From positions 62,001-126,000 of the forward strand of contig DILV01000030.1 in the NCBI GenBank assembly GCA_002425225.1: a stretch of 64,000 nucleotides of DNA, in the 5' to 3' direction. A program made the translations under genes and the position numbers. This document shows, piece after piece, positions 7,864 through 19,347 of the stretch (position 1 is the first letter of the stretch; the number at the start of each line of letters is the position of its first letter). A model generated the notes under the pieces. It ran no database searches. It was not told the DNA's origin and saw only the letters and a program-made list of their open reading frames with translations. The DNA is from Thiothrix sp. UBA5583. GTDB lineage: Bacteria > Pseudomonadota > Gammaproteobacteria > Thiotrichales > Thiotrichaceae.

Positions 7864-8613
7864 TTATGTGTCTGGATCGGGATTCCAATGTGACAGGTCG
7901 ATATGACTGTCTGCTTGCCACGCGCGGGGTGGTGCGACGTGCTGGTTGGCTTTCAGTATGTTCAGGTATTGCTGGCGGGGAATATTTTCCGCCCCCATGC
8001 TCAGCAGGTGCGGATTTTCAATCTGGCAGTCGATCAGGGCAAAGCCCCACTTCTGCATGTGGTAAGCCAGTGCCACCAGCGCAATCTTGGAGGTATCGGC
8101 TTCCCGGCTGAACATGGATTCGCCGCTGAAAACGCCACCTGTTGCAACGCCATACAAACCGCCGACCAGCTCACCTTGTGGGTTCCAGACTTCCACGGAA
8201 TGTGCCAGATCAGCCGCGTGCAGACGGCAGTAGGCTGTGTGCATTTCATGGGTAATCCACGTACCGCTGGTGTAGCTGCGTGGGGCGGCACAAGCATCCA
8301 CCACATCAGCAAAACAGGTGTCAAAGGTGATACGGTAGCCCTTGTTGCGCAGGGATTTGCGCAGGCTACGGGTCATCCTGATCTTGTGGGGAAACAGTAC
8401 CGCACGCGGGTCTGGCGACCACCAGTAAATGGGTTCGCGTGGCCCAAACCAGGGGAATATTCCCAAGCGGTAAGCATTCAGCAGACGCGGAATACTCAAA
8501 TCTCCGCCGACTGCCAGCAAACCGTTGGGTTCTTCCCAGGCAAGCTCAACTGGCGGGAAGGGTTCTTCCTGCCAGTTGGCATTGAGCAAGGTGAGACTGA
8601 AGGGGTGCGCCAA
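7864..8613 (-). CDS. aat: Leucyl/phenylalanyl-tRNA--protein transferase
   Basis: 249 residues, normal for the family. FPPVELAWEEPNGLLAVGGDL, YRLGIFPWF, YWWSPDPRAVL, SVEVWNPQGELVGGLYGVA and FSGESMFSREADTSK are characteristic Aat blocks. The cytoplasmic enzyme adds Leu or Phe to N-terminal Arg/Lys of proteins, marking them for ClpAP through ClpS (N-end rule). The start is a TTG only 3 bp after the trxB stop, so translation likely depends on coupling to trxB. Confidence 0.95.
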   Translation of the reverse strand: MAHPFSLTLLNANWQEEPFPPVELAWEEPNGLLAVGGDLSIPRLLNAYRLGIFPWFGPREPIYWWSPDPRAVLFPHKIRMTRSLRKSLRNKGYRITFDTCFADVVDACAAPRSYTSGTWITHEMHTAYCRLHAADLAHSVEVWNPQGELVGGLYGVATGGVFSGESMFSREADTSKIALVALAYHMQKWGFALIDCQIENPHLLSMGAENIPRQQYLNILKANQHVAPPRAWQADSHIDLSHWNPDPDT

Positions 8614-8616
8614 AAA

Positions 8617-9597
<981 letters not shown>

Positions 9598-9686
9598 TTA
9601 TCGGGCGTTGTTAGGACTGCCGCCCATTCTGAATCGGCTAATATTACGGTATAAACGCTACAAACAAAACGAACAGGGATATTGGT

Positions 9687-12206
9687 TTGGCTAAAGTTAT
9701 TCTTAATCCGCAGAAGCGCATGGCTTTGCAGCAGGCGTCAGTTATCATTTTTCTGGGTATTGCCGCAGTTATCATGTTGGCCTTGCTGAGTTACGACCCA
9801 CGGGATCCGGGCGTATTCAGCCAGAACAACAACGCAACCGTCATTCACAACTTGGCACGCAGGCCCGGGGCGATGCTGGCGGATTTCCTGATTGGCTTGT
9901 TGGGCTACTTTGCTTATGGTTTGCCTGTGGTGCTGGTGGTGCTGGGGCTGGTGTCGTTCAGGATCGGCCCTTACATGAAAAACCCCAATAATCCGATTGG
10001 TGGAGTCAATGATGTGATCAGTGCGGTGGGAGCAGTCATCCTGCTGGTTGCTGGCAGTGGTCTGGCGCATCTGCTGTTCGATGGCAGTGGCCCCTATGGC
10101 GGCGGCGGGTTGCTGGGAAGGGCGATTGGCAACACCGTGGCACATTCGTTTCTGGGTTCGTATGGAGCTGTTTTGCTGCTGACTTCCCTGTTTCTTGGCG
10201 GGGTTACGCTGGTGACAGATGTTTCTTGGCCTGCACTGGCAGAAAAAGTGGGGGACTGGGTGTTACTCCTGTTTGATAAGGCACAGGACATCAAGGAGCA
10301 GAAGGCTGCTGAAGGCACGCCGGATTTGCTGGGTAAGGTTTCTACCGTATTGGGATCCGGCAAGGAATACCTGAAAGCTGGCAAAGGTTCGCTGGACAAG
10401 GCATCCCAATGGTTAAACCGTACCCCGTTTGCCAATGATGGGGACAAAACCAAAGGTGATCCATTGCAAGATGGTATCGACCTGTCAGATTTGAATGCAC
10501 CCGGTGGGCGGCGCGATCCTGAGCTGGGCGTACCCGATTTTGTCGCGGGCAACAACCCGGTTGCTGATCCAGGCAGCAAGCCGAAAAAAACCAGAAGCAA
10601 GGATGAAAAAGTCCCGGAAACGGCTGCTATCGAGGATGATTTCTTGCGCAATGTGGTGGACGACTTGCCTCCAGCAGGTAAAGGCGGAATGCTGGTATTG
10701 CCACGCCTAACCTTGCTGAATCCACCACCCAGCGAACGTGTTACCCAGCCTAAAGAGCGTCTGAACGAGTTGTCGGTCAAGCTGATTGAAGCCCTGGGGC
10801 ATTATGGCGTCAAGGATGAATCCAAAGGCTTGCCGAAAGTTGTCAGGACAGAACCAGGACCGGTTATTACCCGCTTTGAACTGGAATTGCCGGAAGGAAC
10901 CAAGGCATCGAAAATTTCCGGTCTGGCTTCAGATTTGGCACGTAATATGTGTGTGCAAAGTGTACGGGTGGTTGAGGTTATTCCGGGGCGTCCTACCATT
11001 GGTATTGAAGTACCGAATGATCGCCGTGATGTGGTCACGATCAGTGAAATGCTGTCTGCCGGTGTCTACAAGAAAAATGCTTCGCCCTTGACGCTGGTGC
11101 TGGGCAAGGACATTGCCGGTCAGCCCATCATCGCTGACCTTGCACGGATGCCGCACTTGCTGGTGGCGGGTACAACCGGTTCCGGCAAATCCGTCTTTGT
11201 CAACTCGATACTGATGAGCCTGTTGTTCAAGGCCACGCCTGACGAAGTGCGCATGATCATGATCGACCCGAAAATGTTGGAACTGAGCAGTTACGAAGAT
11301 ATTCCACATCTGCTGGCACCTGTCGTGACCGACATGAAGCACGCTGCCAATGCGCTGCGCTGGTGTGTGGCGGAAATGGAGCGCCGTTACCTGTTGATGT
11401 CCAAGCTCAAGGTGCGCAATATTTCCGGTTTCAACGAAAAAATCCGTGAAGCGCAGGACAAGGGCGAGGAAATCATGGATCCGCTGTTTGACCCGCTGAC
11501 CGCAGTCGACGGGCATCCCTTGCCGCTCAAGCCACTGCCTTACATCGTGGTGATTGTGGACGAATTTGCCGACATGATGATGGTAGTTGGCAAGAAGGTT
11601 GAGGAGCTGATTGCGCGGCTGGCGCAAAAGGCGCGGGCTTCCGGGATTCACCTGATCCTTGCGACCCAGCGTCCATCCGTGGATGTCATTACCGGCCTGA
11701 TCAAGGCCAATATTCCTACACGAATTGCCTTCCAGGTTTCCACCAAGATAGACTCGCGCACCATTCTGGATCAGGGAGGGGCTGAGCAGTTGCTCGGTTA
11801 TGGGGACATGCTATACATGCCACCGGGTACTTCCTTGCCATTGCGGGTACATGGTGCGCTGGTCACAGACCGTGAAGTGGAAGATGTTGCCAACTACCTC
11901 AAACTGCAAGGGGAACCGGATTACATTGCTGAGGTCTTAGCGGATACAACGTCTCCATCCGATGCAATACCGGGGCTGGAGCCGCTGGCGGAACGGGAAG
12001 GAGAAGCCGACCCACTGTACGATGAGGCAGTGGCTGTCGTGACCGAATCCCGCCGCGCTTCGATCTCTTATCTGCAACGCCGCCTGAAAGTGGGATACAA
12101 CCGGGCGGCTCGCATGATAGAAGACATGGAAAGTGCAGGTGTGGTCAGCGCAGTATTGAGTAACGGATCCCGTGACGTACTCGCTCCAGGGCCTGTAAGG
12201 GACTGA
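9687..12206 (+). CDS. ftsK: DNA translocase FtsK
   Basis: 839 residues from a TTG behind AGGGA; an ATG at codon 12 is a possible alternative. The first ~190 residues hold four or five membrane helices, followed by a ~200-residue variable charged linker. The motor has GTTGSGKSVFVNS (Walker A) and YIVVIVDEFADMMM (Walker B). The last ~65 residues (ASISYLQRRLKVGYNRAARMIE) form the winged-helix gamma domain that reads KOPS sites. It links septum formation with chromosome dimer resolution. The linker is shorter than in E. coli FtsK. Confidence 0.97.
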   Translation: MAKVILNPQKRMALQQASVIIFLGIAAVIMLALLSYDPRDPGVFSQNNNATVIHNLARRPGAMLADFLIGLLGYFAYGLPVVLVVLGLVSFRIGPYMKNPNNPIGGVNDVISAVGAVILLVAGSGLAHLLFDGSGPYGGGGLLGRAIGNTVAHSFLGSYGAVLLLTSLFLGGVTLVTDVSWPALAEKVGDWVLLLFDKAQDIKEQKAAEGTPDLLGKVSTVLGSGKEYLKAGKGSLDKASQWLNRTPFANDGDKTKGDPLQDGIDLSDLNAPGGRRDPELGVPDFVAGNNPVADPGSKPKKTRSKDEKVPETAAIEDDFLRNVVDDLPPAGKGGMLVLPRLTLLNPPPSERVTQPKERLNELSVKLIEALGHYGVKDESKGLPKVVRTEPGPVITRFELELPEGTKASKISGLASDLARNMCVQSVRVVEVIPGRPTIGIEVPNDRRDVVTISEMLSAGVYKKNASPLTLVLGKDIAGQPIIADLARMPHLLVAGTTGSGKSVFVNSILMSLLFKATPDEVRMIMIDPKMLELSSYEDIPHLLAPVVTDMKHAANALRWCVAEMERRYLLMSKLKVRNISGFNEKIREAQDKGEEIMDPLFDPLTAVDGHPLPLKPLPYIVVIVDEFADMMMVVGKKVEELIARLAQKARASGIHLILATQRPSVDVITGLIKANIPTRIAFQVSTKIDSRTILDQGGAEQLLGYGDMLYMPPGTSLPLRVHGALVTDREVEDVANYLKLQGEPDYIAEVLADTTSPSDAIPGLEPLAEREGEADPLYDEAVAVVTESRRASISYLQRRLKVGYNRAARMIEDMESAGVVSAVLSNGSRDVLAPGPVRD

Positions 12207-12225
12207 CATACAATTTGAGGTTACT

Positions 12226-12861
12226 ATGAAAACAATGTTTGCCAAGGTTCTGTTGACGCTGTGTGCGACTGCACTGATTAGCCCGGTTTGGGCGGAAGGG
12301 GGGCGTCAGAAGCTGGATGAGTTTTTTGCGGGTGTGGATACCATGCAATCTGCTTTTACCCAGCAAGTGATTGACGACAAGGGCAAGGTACGCCAGTCAT
12401 CCAGTGGCAATGTCTATCTGTCCCGCCCCGGCAAGTTCCGTTGGGAATACGCAGCACCTGACAAGCACCAGATTGTGGCGGATGGTAAAAACGTATGGGT
12501 CTATGACGTGGAGCTGGATCAGGTGACGGTCAAACCGATGAAGCAGGCACTGTCTGCGGCGCCGGTTGGTTTGCTGACCCAGAAACAAAAGGTTGAACAG
12601 CAGTTCAACGTGGAAGACATGGATGCGGATGGCAGCAATCTGGAATGGTTTCGCCTGACCCCGCACAAGAAGGATTCCGACTTTACCAGCATGGATTTGG
12701 GCGTGAGTGCCTCTGGGGTGGAAGAAATGATCCTGAACGACAAGTTTGGGCAAATGACTTACATCAAGTTCCAGGGTTTGCGTACCAACGTTGACATTGA
12801 TACCGGCAACTTCACGTTTACACCACCCAAAGGTGTGGATGTGATTGGCAAGGCGTCTTGA
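12226..12861 (+). CDS. lolA: Outer-membrane lipoprotein carrier protein LolA
   Basis: 211 residues with a signal peptide (cleavage probably after VWA near residue 24). The mature part has the LolA pattern [24 protein letters not shown] and the [12 protein letters not shown] strand. LolA carries lipoproteins through the periplasm from LolCDE to LolB. It follows ftsK by 20 bp and overlaps rarA by 4 bp (TTGA), the common ftsK-lolA-rarA arrangement. Confidence 0.95.
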   Translation: MKTMFAKVLLTLCATALISPVWAEGGRQKLDEFFAGVDTMQSAFTQQVIDDKGKVRQSSSGNVYLSRPGKFRWEYAAPDKHQIVADGKNVWVYDVELDQVTVKPMKQALSAAPVGLLTQKQKVEQQFNVEDMDADGSNLEWFRLTPHKKDSDFTSMDLGVSASGVEEMILNDKFGQMTYIKFQGLRTNVDIDTGNFTFTPPKGVDVIGKAS

Positions 12862-14153
12862 TTCCACTTGCGGAACAGATGCGCCCGGCGACTCTGGATG
12901 AGTACGCCGGGCAGTTGCACCTGCTTGCACCCGGCAAACCGTTGCGCCGGGCGATTGAAGAATCCCACCCGCACTCCATGCTGTTCTGGGGGCCTCCCGG
13001 AACCGGCAAAACCACCTTGGCTCGCCTGATTACGCATTACTGGAATGCTGAATTCATTACCTTGTCAGCCGTATTGGCGGGGGTGAAGGAAATCCGTGCT
13101 GCCGTGGATGTTGCCCGGCAGAATCGTGAACAGTTTGGGCGTAATACTGTGCTGTTTGTGGATGAAGTCCACCGTTTCAACAAGGCGCAGCAGGATGCAT
13201 TTCTGCCACATATTGAAGATGGCACGCTGCTGTTTATCGGTGCAACCACCGAAAACCCTTCGTTTGAATTGAACAATGCGCTGTTGTCACGGGTGCGCAC
13301 CTATGTGCTGCGCTCGCTGACACAGGCTGACATCCGCCATGTTTTACAACGTGCCTTGCAAGACAGGGTGAAAGGTCTGGGCAATCGGCAGGTGCAGGTC
13401 AGTGATGGGGTGCTGGATGCGCTGGCAACAGCCGCAGACGGTGATGCCCGCCGCGCTCTTAACTGGCTGGAAATTGCGGCTGATCTTGCCGAAGAAACCG
13501 ATGCTGGCTTACAGATTACCGAAGCAACCATCAGGGAAGTGGTGGCGGAATCGTTACGCCGTTTTGACAAGGGTGGCGACCTGTTTTACGAGCAGATTTC
13601 AGCCTTGCACAAATCGGTACGGGGCACTGACCCGGACGCAGCCCTGTATTGGCTATGCCGGATGCTGGATGGTGGTTGTGACCCGCTCTATATAGCCCGT
13701 CGGGTGGTGCGGATGGCGAGCGAAGACATCGGCAATGCTGACCCGCGTGGTTTGCAGCTTGCCTTGAATGCCTGGGATGCCTACGAACGGCTGGGTAGCC
13801 CGGAAGGCGAGCTGATGATCGCTCAGGCGGTGGTGTATCTGGCTTGTGCCCCTAAAAGTAATGCTGTTTACACTGCATACAAGGCTGCACGTGCCGATGC
13901 GCAACAGTCCGGTTCGCTGGAAGTCCCCATGCACTTGCGCAATGCTCCCACCAAGCTGATGAAAGCGCTGGATTACGGTAAAGGCTACCGTTACGCACAC
14001 GATGAGAAGGATGCGTATGCGGTGGGTGAAAATTATTTCCCGGAAGAACTCTTGGGGCGACGTTATTATGAGCCGGTGGATCGGGGGTTGGAGCTAAAAA
14101 TCCGCGAGAAACTGACCGCACTGCGTAAGCAGCAAACCAGCCAGAGCCAATAA
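12858..14153 (+). CDS. rarA: Replication-associated recombination protein A (RarA/MgsA AAA+ ATPase)
   Basis: 431 residues. The TTG start overlaps the lol[21 protein letters not shown] is Walker [26 protein letters not shown] is the Walker B region, and [13 protein letters not shown] is sensor 1. The C-terminal tetramerisation domain ([26 protein letters not shown]) is complete. RarA acts with SSB at stalled replication forks. The stop overlaps the next ATG (TAATG). Confidence 0.95.
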   Translation: MIPLAEQMRPATLDEYAGQLHLLAPGKPLRRAIEESHPHSMLFWGPPGTGKTTLARLITHYWNAEFITLSAVLAGVKEIRAAVDVARQNREQFGRNTVLFVDEVHRFNKAQQDAFLPHIEDGTLLFIGATTENPSFELNNALLSRVRTYVLRSLTQADIRHVLQRALQDRVKGLGNRQVQVSDGVLDALATAADGDARRALNWLEIAADLAEETDAGLQITEATIREVVAESLRRFDKGGDLFYEQISALHKSVRGTDPDAALYWLCRMLDGGCDPLYIARRVVRMASEDIGNADPRGLQLALNAWDAYERLGSPEGELMIAQAVVYLACAPKSNAVYTAYKAARADAQQSGSLEVPMHLRNAPTKLMKALDYGKGYRYAHDEKDAYAVGENYFPEELLGRRYYEPVDRGLELKIREKLTALRKQQTSQSQ

Positions 14154-14890
14154 TGGAACTGTTGTTAGCCCTGTTTGTGGTGGCGGTGATTGCCGGTTGG
14201 GTGGATTCCATCGGTGGCGGCGGTGGTTTGATTTGTATTCCTGCCTTGTTGTGGGCAGGTTTTTCTCCCCTGGAAACGCTGGCAACCAACAAGTTGCAGG
14301 CCAGTTTCGGTTCCTCCACCGCCGCAGTGAACTATACCCGGCATGGACTGGTGGATGTGAAAGGGCAAAAGCTGGCTATCGCGTTGACGTTCCTGGGGGC
14401 TGTCTGTGGTACTTTGCTGGTGCAGCAGGTGGATTCCAGCCTGTTGGCAACCGCCATTCCAGTATTGTTGATCCTGTTTGCCCTGTATTTCCTGTTTTCA
14501 TCGACAATCAGTGATACAGACCGACATCAGCTTGTTTCTCCCAAGGTGTTTGCGAGCAGCATTGGTTTTGGGGTTGGCTTTTACGATGGCTTTTTCGGGC
14601 CGGGTGCGGGCGCATTCTACACGATGGGTTATGTTGCCTTGCTGGGTTATGGTTTGCCCAAGGCAACCGGCAATACCAAGTTGCTGAATTTCACCAGCAA
14701 TATTGCGTCTTTACTATTTTTTGCACTCTCCGGGCACATTGTCTGGCTGGCAGGGCTGGTCATGGGGGCAGGGCAGATGATCGGCAGCTACATTGGCTCA
14801 CATATGGCGGTCAGACACGGCACACGCCTGATCCGCCCGGTATTGGTGACGGTTTCACTGCTGATGTCGCTGAAATTGCTGCTGGCTTAA
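14153..14890 (+). CDS. TSUP family permease (sulfite exporter TauE/SafE type)
   Basis: 245 residues with about eight hydrophobic segments. The first repeat has GWVDSIGGGGGLICIPALLWAG and NKLQASFGSSTAAVNY; the second has GFYDGFFGPGAGAFYTMGY and the NTKLLNFTSN block, both typical of TSUP (PF01925). The substrate is unknown, and sulfite, sulfonate or other organic anions are known for relatives. It is coupled to rarA at its start. Its TAA overlaps the TAA of the convergent S41 gene in the palindrome TTAA. Confidence 0.9.
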   Translation: MELLLALFVVAVIAGWVDSIGGGGGLICIPALLWAGFSPLETLATNKLQASFGSSTAAVNYTRHGLVDVKGQKLAIALTFLGAVCGTLLVQQVDSSLLATAIPVLLILFALYFLFSSTISDTDRHQLVSPKVFASSIGFGVGFYDGFFGPGAGAFYTMGYVALLGYGLPKATGNTKLLNFTSNIASLLFFALSGHIVWLAGLVMGAGQMIGSYIGSHMAVRHGTRLIRPVLVTVSLLMSLKLLLA

Positions 14891-16842
14891 GCCGCCGGGC
14901 AAACCAGTAACACGCTGTGGCTGGCAACCTTGTTACCATTGGCGAACCCTTCGAGGTAGGCGGTTTTGCCGATGGCAGCCTTGAGGATGGTAATAGCGTT
15001 ATCTCCATCCCGTACATTTTTTGACCCAGCCGGTCGTCCTGCAATATACCAGTCCAGCCGGTCGATATTGTGGGTGGTGACGCGCAGCTTGCAGTGTTTG
15101 TCATCCTTGTACAGGGTTGTACTGATGTGGTAAGCCGTTTGTGCAGCCAGCAAGCGGCCTGCATGGTTGATCAGGTCGGTGTTGCCTTCCAGCAGGTCAG
15201 TCCGCGTCAGGTAATGGCGTTCATCCGGGCGTACCCCGAAATCTTCCAGCGGCATCCCGGCATTGTCCAGCGCCCGTAACATGCGGCGCACCGACACGCG
15301 GAAATCGGCATGGCGCGGCAGTTCTTCCATGCGGATTGTGCCGGAATTGGCAGAGACTTCCGCCGGGGCGGTGAGAATGCGCAACAGCAAGTGTGTCCAG
15401 ACATTCGCTCCACCTGCACCGGTATTGTCATCCACCCCGAGGATTTTGCCGACAGCGTGATCCTTGAATCCGGCGGCAAACATGTCGGTGGCACTATAAC
15501 ACTGGGCATCCGTAATCAGCACGACCGGCCCGGTATAGACCTGACCTGTGTCGTTGGCTTCTGCATGGCTGGTCAGACTGTGGGCGGTCGAATACTGTGC
15601 GCCATTGGCATGTGCCTGATCCAGCGACGGAATCCACGGTGATAGGTCGATGCTGGGCGCAATCGGTGAAGGCGCATTGTGTTTGCACAATTCACGGCTG
15701 AAAGCATTGGCACGAAACTGGGCTTTTTCCGGTTCAATCTGCCGGGGTGTCAGCAATTGCAACAGCCGTTCTGCCATACTGATCAGCCCGCCGGAGTTGC
15801 CGCGCACGTCCAGGATCAGGCCATTTTGTGGCAGTTCGCGCAGCAGGCGGATGATTTCCTGCATGAAAACTTCGGCATCCGGTGCAACAAAGCTGAAAAT
15901 GCGGATATAGGCAAATTCGCCATCCGGTGTTTGTACGGATTTGGCGCGAATGATGGACGCTGGCTGGTTGGCATTCGCCGCATACAATAGTTTGCGGTAA
16001 TGGTTAACCTGTTCGGTTTGCAGGTGGCAACCCATTTGCGCCAGACGTGGCAACAGATGGGCAAGGTCAGCATCTGCGCAGGATTCTGCCAGCAAACCCA
16101 TTTCACCACTACTGCCAGCCGGGGGCAGGGCAAATGTCATCCACTCGAATTCAATGGTACTGTGGTCGGCATGATCGCTGAGGTAGGTCAGGCGTACCAG
16201 TACTTCATTGGGTGGCAGGCTGGTCGCCAGCGGGCGGATGGTCAGGGAACCCAGCCCCACGGAATAGCGGGCGGCATGGTTGCTGCCAGCTTCACGTTCA
16301 CCATTGATGCGGATGGCTTCCTGAATCGGCAAGCCATTCCACAGGGTGACTTCTACCCCCGGTTTGAAACTGGTATGACTGAAATCACCCAGCAGCTTGC
16401 TGACAATGTAATGAGGTTGCCGCTGTTCGTCGAAATACTCTTCCAGCAGGAAGGGTAGGAATGCGGTTATGCCCCGGTAAGGCAGGGGCAGAATGTAGTT
16501 GGTATGCAGGTCATGCACGCTGTTGAAAATACCAAGTAGTTCCCGGTGGAAGGCCAGTTCACTGGTAACAATTTCATCTTGCGGGTTTTCCAGACGGTAT
16601 TGCAGTAACGTCAGGTGCTGGATCGGGTCGGTGCCATACAGGGAGCGTTTCAGGTGCAAATGCACATAAACCTGTTCCAGCAATAGACGGGCTTGCCCCA
16701 GCAACAAACGTTTTTCCGCCAAGGTCAGCCCGGTATCCACCGGCAGGTTGCCGCGCAGGGGAATCATGCGTGGTTGGGCAGCTTCCGTATCCAGCGACGT
16801 GTCGTCTGGCAACGGGATGTCGAGTTCGGCTGCATTCGGCAT
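14887..16842 (-). CDS. S41 family (tricorn/CtpA-like) peptidase-related protein
   Basis: 651 residues. The central part has GEFAYIRIFSF and LILDVRGNSGG, the S41 peptidase core. AQCYSATDMFAAGFKDH contains the expected nucleophile Ser, and a Gly-rich strand (DDNTGAGGANVW) follows. A PDZ-like segment (GVEVTLWNGLPIQEAI) precedes the core. The first 200 and last 130 residues are not assigned. No signal peptide is seen, so a cytoplasmic tricorn-like protease is more likely than a periplasmic CtpA. The substrate is unknown. It lies 46 bp downstream of der on the same strand. Confidence 0.75.
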   Translation of the reverse strand: MPNAAELDIPLPDDTSLDTEAAQPRMIPLRGNLPVDTGLTLAEKRLLLGQARLLLEQVYVHLHLKRSLYGTDPIQHLTLLQYRLENPQDEIVTSELAFHRELLGIFNSVHDLHTNYILPLPYRGITAFLPFLLEEYFDEQRQPHYIVSKLLGDFSHTSFKPGVEVTLWNGLPIQEAIRINGEREAGSNHAARYSVGLGSLTIRPLATSLPPNEVLVRLTYLSDHADHSTIEFEWMTFALPPAGSSGEMGLLAESCADADLAHLLPRLAQMGCHLQTEQVNHYRKLLYAANANQPASIIRAKSVQTPDGEFAYIRIFSFVAPDAEVFMQEIIRLLRELPQNGLILDVRGNSGGLISMAERLLQLLTPRQIEPEKAQFRANAFSRELCKHNAPSPIAPSIDLSPWIPSLDQAHANGAQYSTAHSLTSHAEANDTGQVYTGPVVLITDAQCYSATDMFAAGFKDHAVGKILGVDDNTGAGGANVWTHLLLRILTAPAEVSANSGTIRMEELPRHADFRVSVRRMLRALDNAGMPLEDFGVRPDERHYLTRTDLLEGNTDLINHAGRLLAAQTAYHISTTLYKDDKHCKLRVTTHNIDRLDWYIAGRPAGSKNVRDGDNAITILKAAIGKTAYLEGFANGNKVASHSVLLVCPAA

Positions 16843-16888
16843 GAAGTTTCCCCTTTGCTATGTGGTTGTGGGGAATATGTTAACCGAA

Positions 16889-18307
16889 TTATTTCTTTTT
16901 GGCTTTGTGTTTCAGTTTCTTGACATGTTCCATCATACGCTGGCGTTTGTACTCCTGACGTGGGGTCAGGGTATTGCGTTTGCCTTCAAAGGGGTTTTCG
17001 CCGGTCTTGTATTCGATACGTACCTGCGTGCCTGTCAGTTTGAGGGTCTGGCGGAAATAGTTGGTCAGGTAGCGGGTGTAACTATCCGGCACATATTCGG
17101 TACGGTTGCCGTGAATGATGAGGCGGAACGGGTTGCTGCCCCCCTGATGGGCGTAGCGCAACTTGATGCGGTGGCCACGGGTCAGGGGCGGCTGGTGCTG
17201 TTGCACGGCCATTTCCAGAATCCGGGTCAGACGTGAGGTTGGCACTTTCAGCATGGCGGATGCGTAGGCACGTTGCACAGCAGCATACAGCAGACCGACG
17301 TTGGAGCCATGCAAGGCGGAAATGAAGAAAACTTCAGCGAAATCCAGCACAAACGGCAATTTGACTTCAAGTTGCTGTTTGATCCAGTCGCGTTGGTCGG
17401 ATTCCAGCCCATCCCATTTGTTGACGGCAACGATCAGGGCGCGGCCTGCTTCCAGTGCCAGACCCAGCAAGTGGGCATCCTGATCGGTAATGGCATCATG
17501 CGCATCCACCAGCATGACCACCACATGGGCGCGTTCGATGGCTTCCAGGGTTTTGATGATGCTGAATTTTTCAATGGTTTCATCGACCCGGCTGCGGCGG
17601 CGTACCCCGGCTGTGTCAATCAGGGTGTAGCGTTTGCCGTCCCGTTCAAACGGAATGAAAATACTGTCGCGGGTTGTGCCGGGTTGGTCGAAGGCGATAA
17701 CCCGTTCTTCACCCAAGATACGGTTGATCAGGGTTGACTTGCCGACATTGGGACGACCGATGAACGCAATGCGGATGCTGTCGTCATCGGGCTGCTCGTC
17801 TTCATCCTGAAATTCTGCCCCCACATGATCGAGAATCTCGTCAATCATTGAGGTCACACCGCGCCCTTGTGAGGCAGCAATGGTGTAGACTTGGGTAAAG
17901 CCGAGGGCGAAAAATTCTGCGGATGCCTGATCTGCATCCACCCCGTCAATCTTGTTGACCAGCAGGAATACGGGCTTGCCGGTCTGACGGATGTCGCCAG
18001 CAATTTGCTCATCCGCAGCGGTCATGCCTTGCCGACCATCCACCAGAAACAGGATGGCATTGGCCTCAGAGATGGCAGCACGGGTCTGTTTCGCCATGTA
18101 TTCGTCAATACCGGACTCCTCACCGCTCAGGCCGCCCGTATCAATCAGCATGTAGCCACGCCCGTTATGATCGCCGGAACCGTATTTGCGGTCACGGGTC
18201 AAACCGGGGAAATCGGCTACCAGCGCATCACGCGAGCGGGTCAGACGGTTGAAAAGGGTGGATTTGCCCACATTCGGGCGACCAATCAAGGCAAGAACAG
18301 GTTTCAT
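16889..18307 (-). CDS. der: Ribosome biogenesis GTPase Der (EngA)
   Basis: 472 residues with two tandem GTPase domains. The first has GRPNVGKSTLFNRL, DTGG and NKID; the second has GRPNVGKSTLINRIL, DTAG and NKWD. A C-terminal KH-like domain is followed by a basic tail (RQEYKRQRMMEHVKKLKHK). Der is needed for assembly of the 50S subunit. It is divergent from galU across a 131-bp region that must hold both promoters. Confidence 0.97.
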   Translation of the reverse strand: MKPVLALIGRPNVGKSTLFNRLTRSRDALVADFPGLTRDRKYGSGDHNGRGYMLIDTGGLSGEESGIDEYMAKQTRAAISEANAILFLVDGRQGMTAADEQIAGDIRQTGKPVFLLVNKIDGVDADQASAEFFALGFTQVYTIAASQGRGVTSMIDEILDHVGAEFQDEDEQPDDDSIRIAFIGRPNVGKSTLINRILGEERVIAFDQPGTTRDSIFIPFERDGKRYTLIDTAGVRRRSRVDETIEKFSIIKTLEAIERAHVVVMLVDAHDAITDQDAHLLGLALEAGRALIVAVNKWDGLESDQRDWIKQQLEVKLPFVLDFAEVFFISALHGSNVGLLYAAVQRAYASAMLKVPTSRLTRILEMAVQQHQPPLTRGHRIKLRYAHQGGSNPFRLIIHGNRTEYVPDSYTRYLTNYFRQTLKLTGTQVRIEYKTGENPFEGKRNTLTPRQEYKRQRMMEHVKKLKHKAKKK

Positions 18308-18438
18308 CGGGTCATACTATGGACATACAGGCGCGATAGGATAGCATGAGGCAATGCTGATAAACAGGCTGAAATCGGTTACAGTTTTACCCATTCCCAT
18401 TTTGAATTCATTTCAGAAAGTACAGAGGATCTCAATCA

Positions 18439-19347
18439 ATGCATCATAACCATAAAGTACGCAAGGCAGTCATTCCGGTTGCAGGTCTGGGCACACGCAT
18501 GTTGCCTGCCACCAAGGCCATCCCCAAGGAAATGCTGCCTATCGTTGACAAGCCGCTGATCCAGTACGTGGTCAACGAGTGCGTAGCGGCAGGTATCAAG
18601 GAAATCGTCCTGGTGACTCATTCCAGTAAAAATTCCATCGAAAACCATTTTGATACCAGTTTCGAGCTGGAAACCATGCTGGAAAAGCGCGTTAAACGCC
18701 AGTTGCTGGGGGAAGTGCGTTCCATTTGCCCGAGTGACGTGACCATCATGCACGTGCGTCAGGGGCAGGCCAAAGGTTTGGGGCACGCCATCATGTGCGC
18801 CCATCCGATCGTGGGCAACGAGCCGTTTGCGGTGGTATTGCCGGATGTAATCATTGACGACGCTGCCAGTGACCCGAAAAAAGACAATCTTGCCACCATG
18901 CTGGATTTGTATGACGAAACCGGCTTCAGCCAGATCATGGTGGAGCCTGTGCCGAGGGAAAAAGTTTCTTCCTACGGTGTGGTAGATATTAATGGCAACA
19001 CGCTGGAGCCTGGGGAATCCATCCCGATGACGGCCATTGTGGAAAAACCACCGGTTGAAGAAGCACCTTCCAACCTTGCGGTGGTTGGACGCTATGTGCT
19101 GTCACCTCATACCTGGGGCTGGCTGAAGCGCACCCCGCTGGGAGCGGGTGATGAAATCCAGTTGACTGATACCATTGGTTTGCTGATGCGTGAATATCAG
19201 GTCAACGCATTCCACCTGACGGGCAAAAGCCATGACTGTGGTTCCAAAATGGGTTATATGCGAGCCAATATCGAATATGCTTCCCGTCACCCGGAAATTG
19301 GCTCCCGTTTCAATGCCTTCCTGAAAGACTACGTGAAAACCCTTTGA
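18439..19347 (+). CDS. galU: UTP--glucose-1-phosphate uridylyltransferase
   Basis: 302 residues. [30 protein letters not shown] is the nucleotide-binding N-terminus of Gal[11 protein letters not shown] and [11 protein letters not shown] follow, and the C-terminus keeps [11 protein letters not shown]. It makes UDP-glucose for LPS and other glycans. GAGGA precedes the ATG. The TGA overlaps the recD TTG start (TTGA). Confidence 0.97.
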   Translation: MHHNHKVRKAVIPVAGLGTRMLPATKAIPKEMLPIVDKPLIQYVVNECVAAGIKEIVLVTHSSKNSIENHFDTSFELETMLEKRVKRQLLGEVRSICPSDVTIMHVRQGQAKGLGHAIMCAHPIVGNEPFAVVLPDVIIDDAASDPKKDNLATMLDLYDETGFSQIMVEPVPREKVSSYGVVDINGNTLEPGESIPMTAIVEKPPVEEAPSNLAVVGRYVLSPHTWGWLKRTPLGAGDEIQLTDTIGLLMREYQVNAFHLTGKSHDCGSKMGYMRANIEYASRHPEIGSRFNAFLKDYVKTL

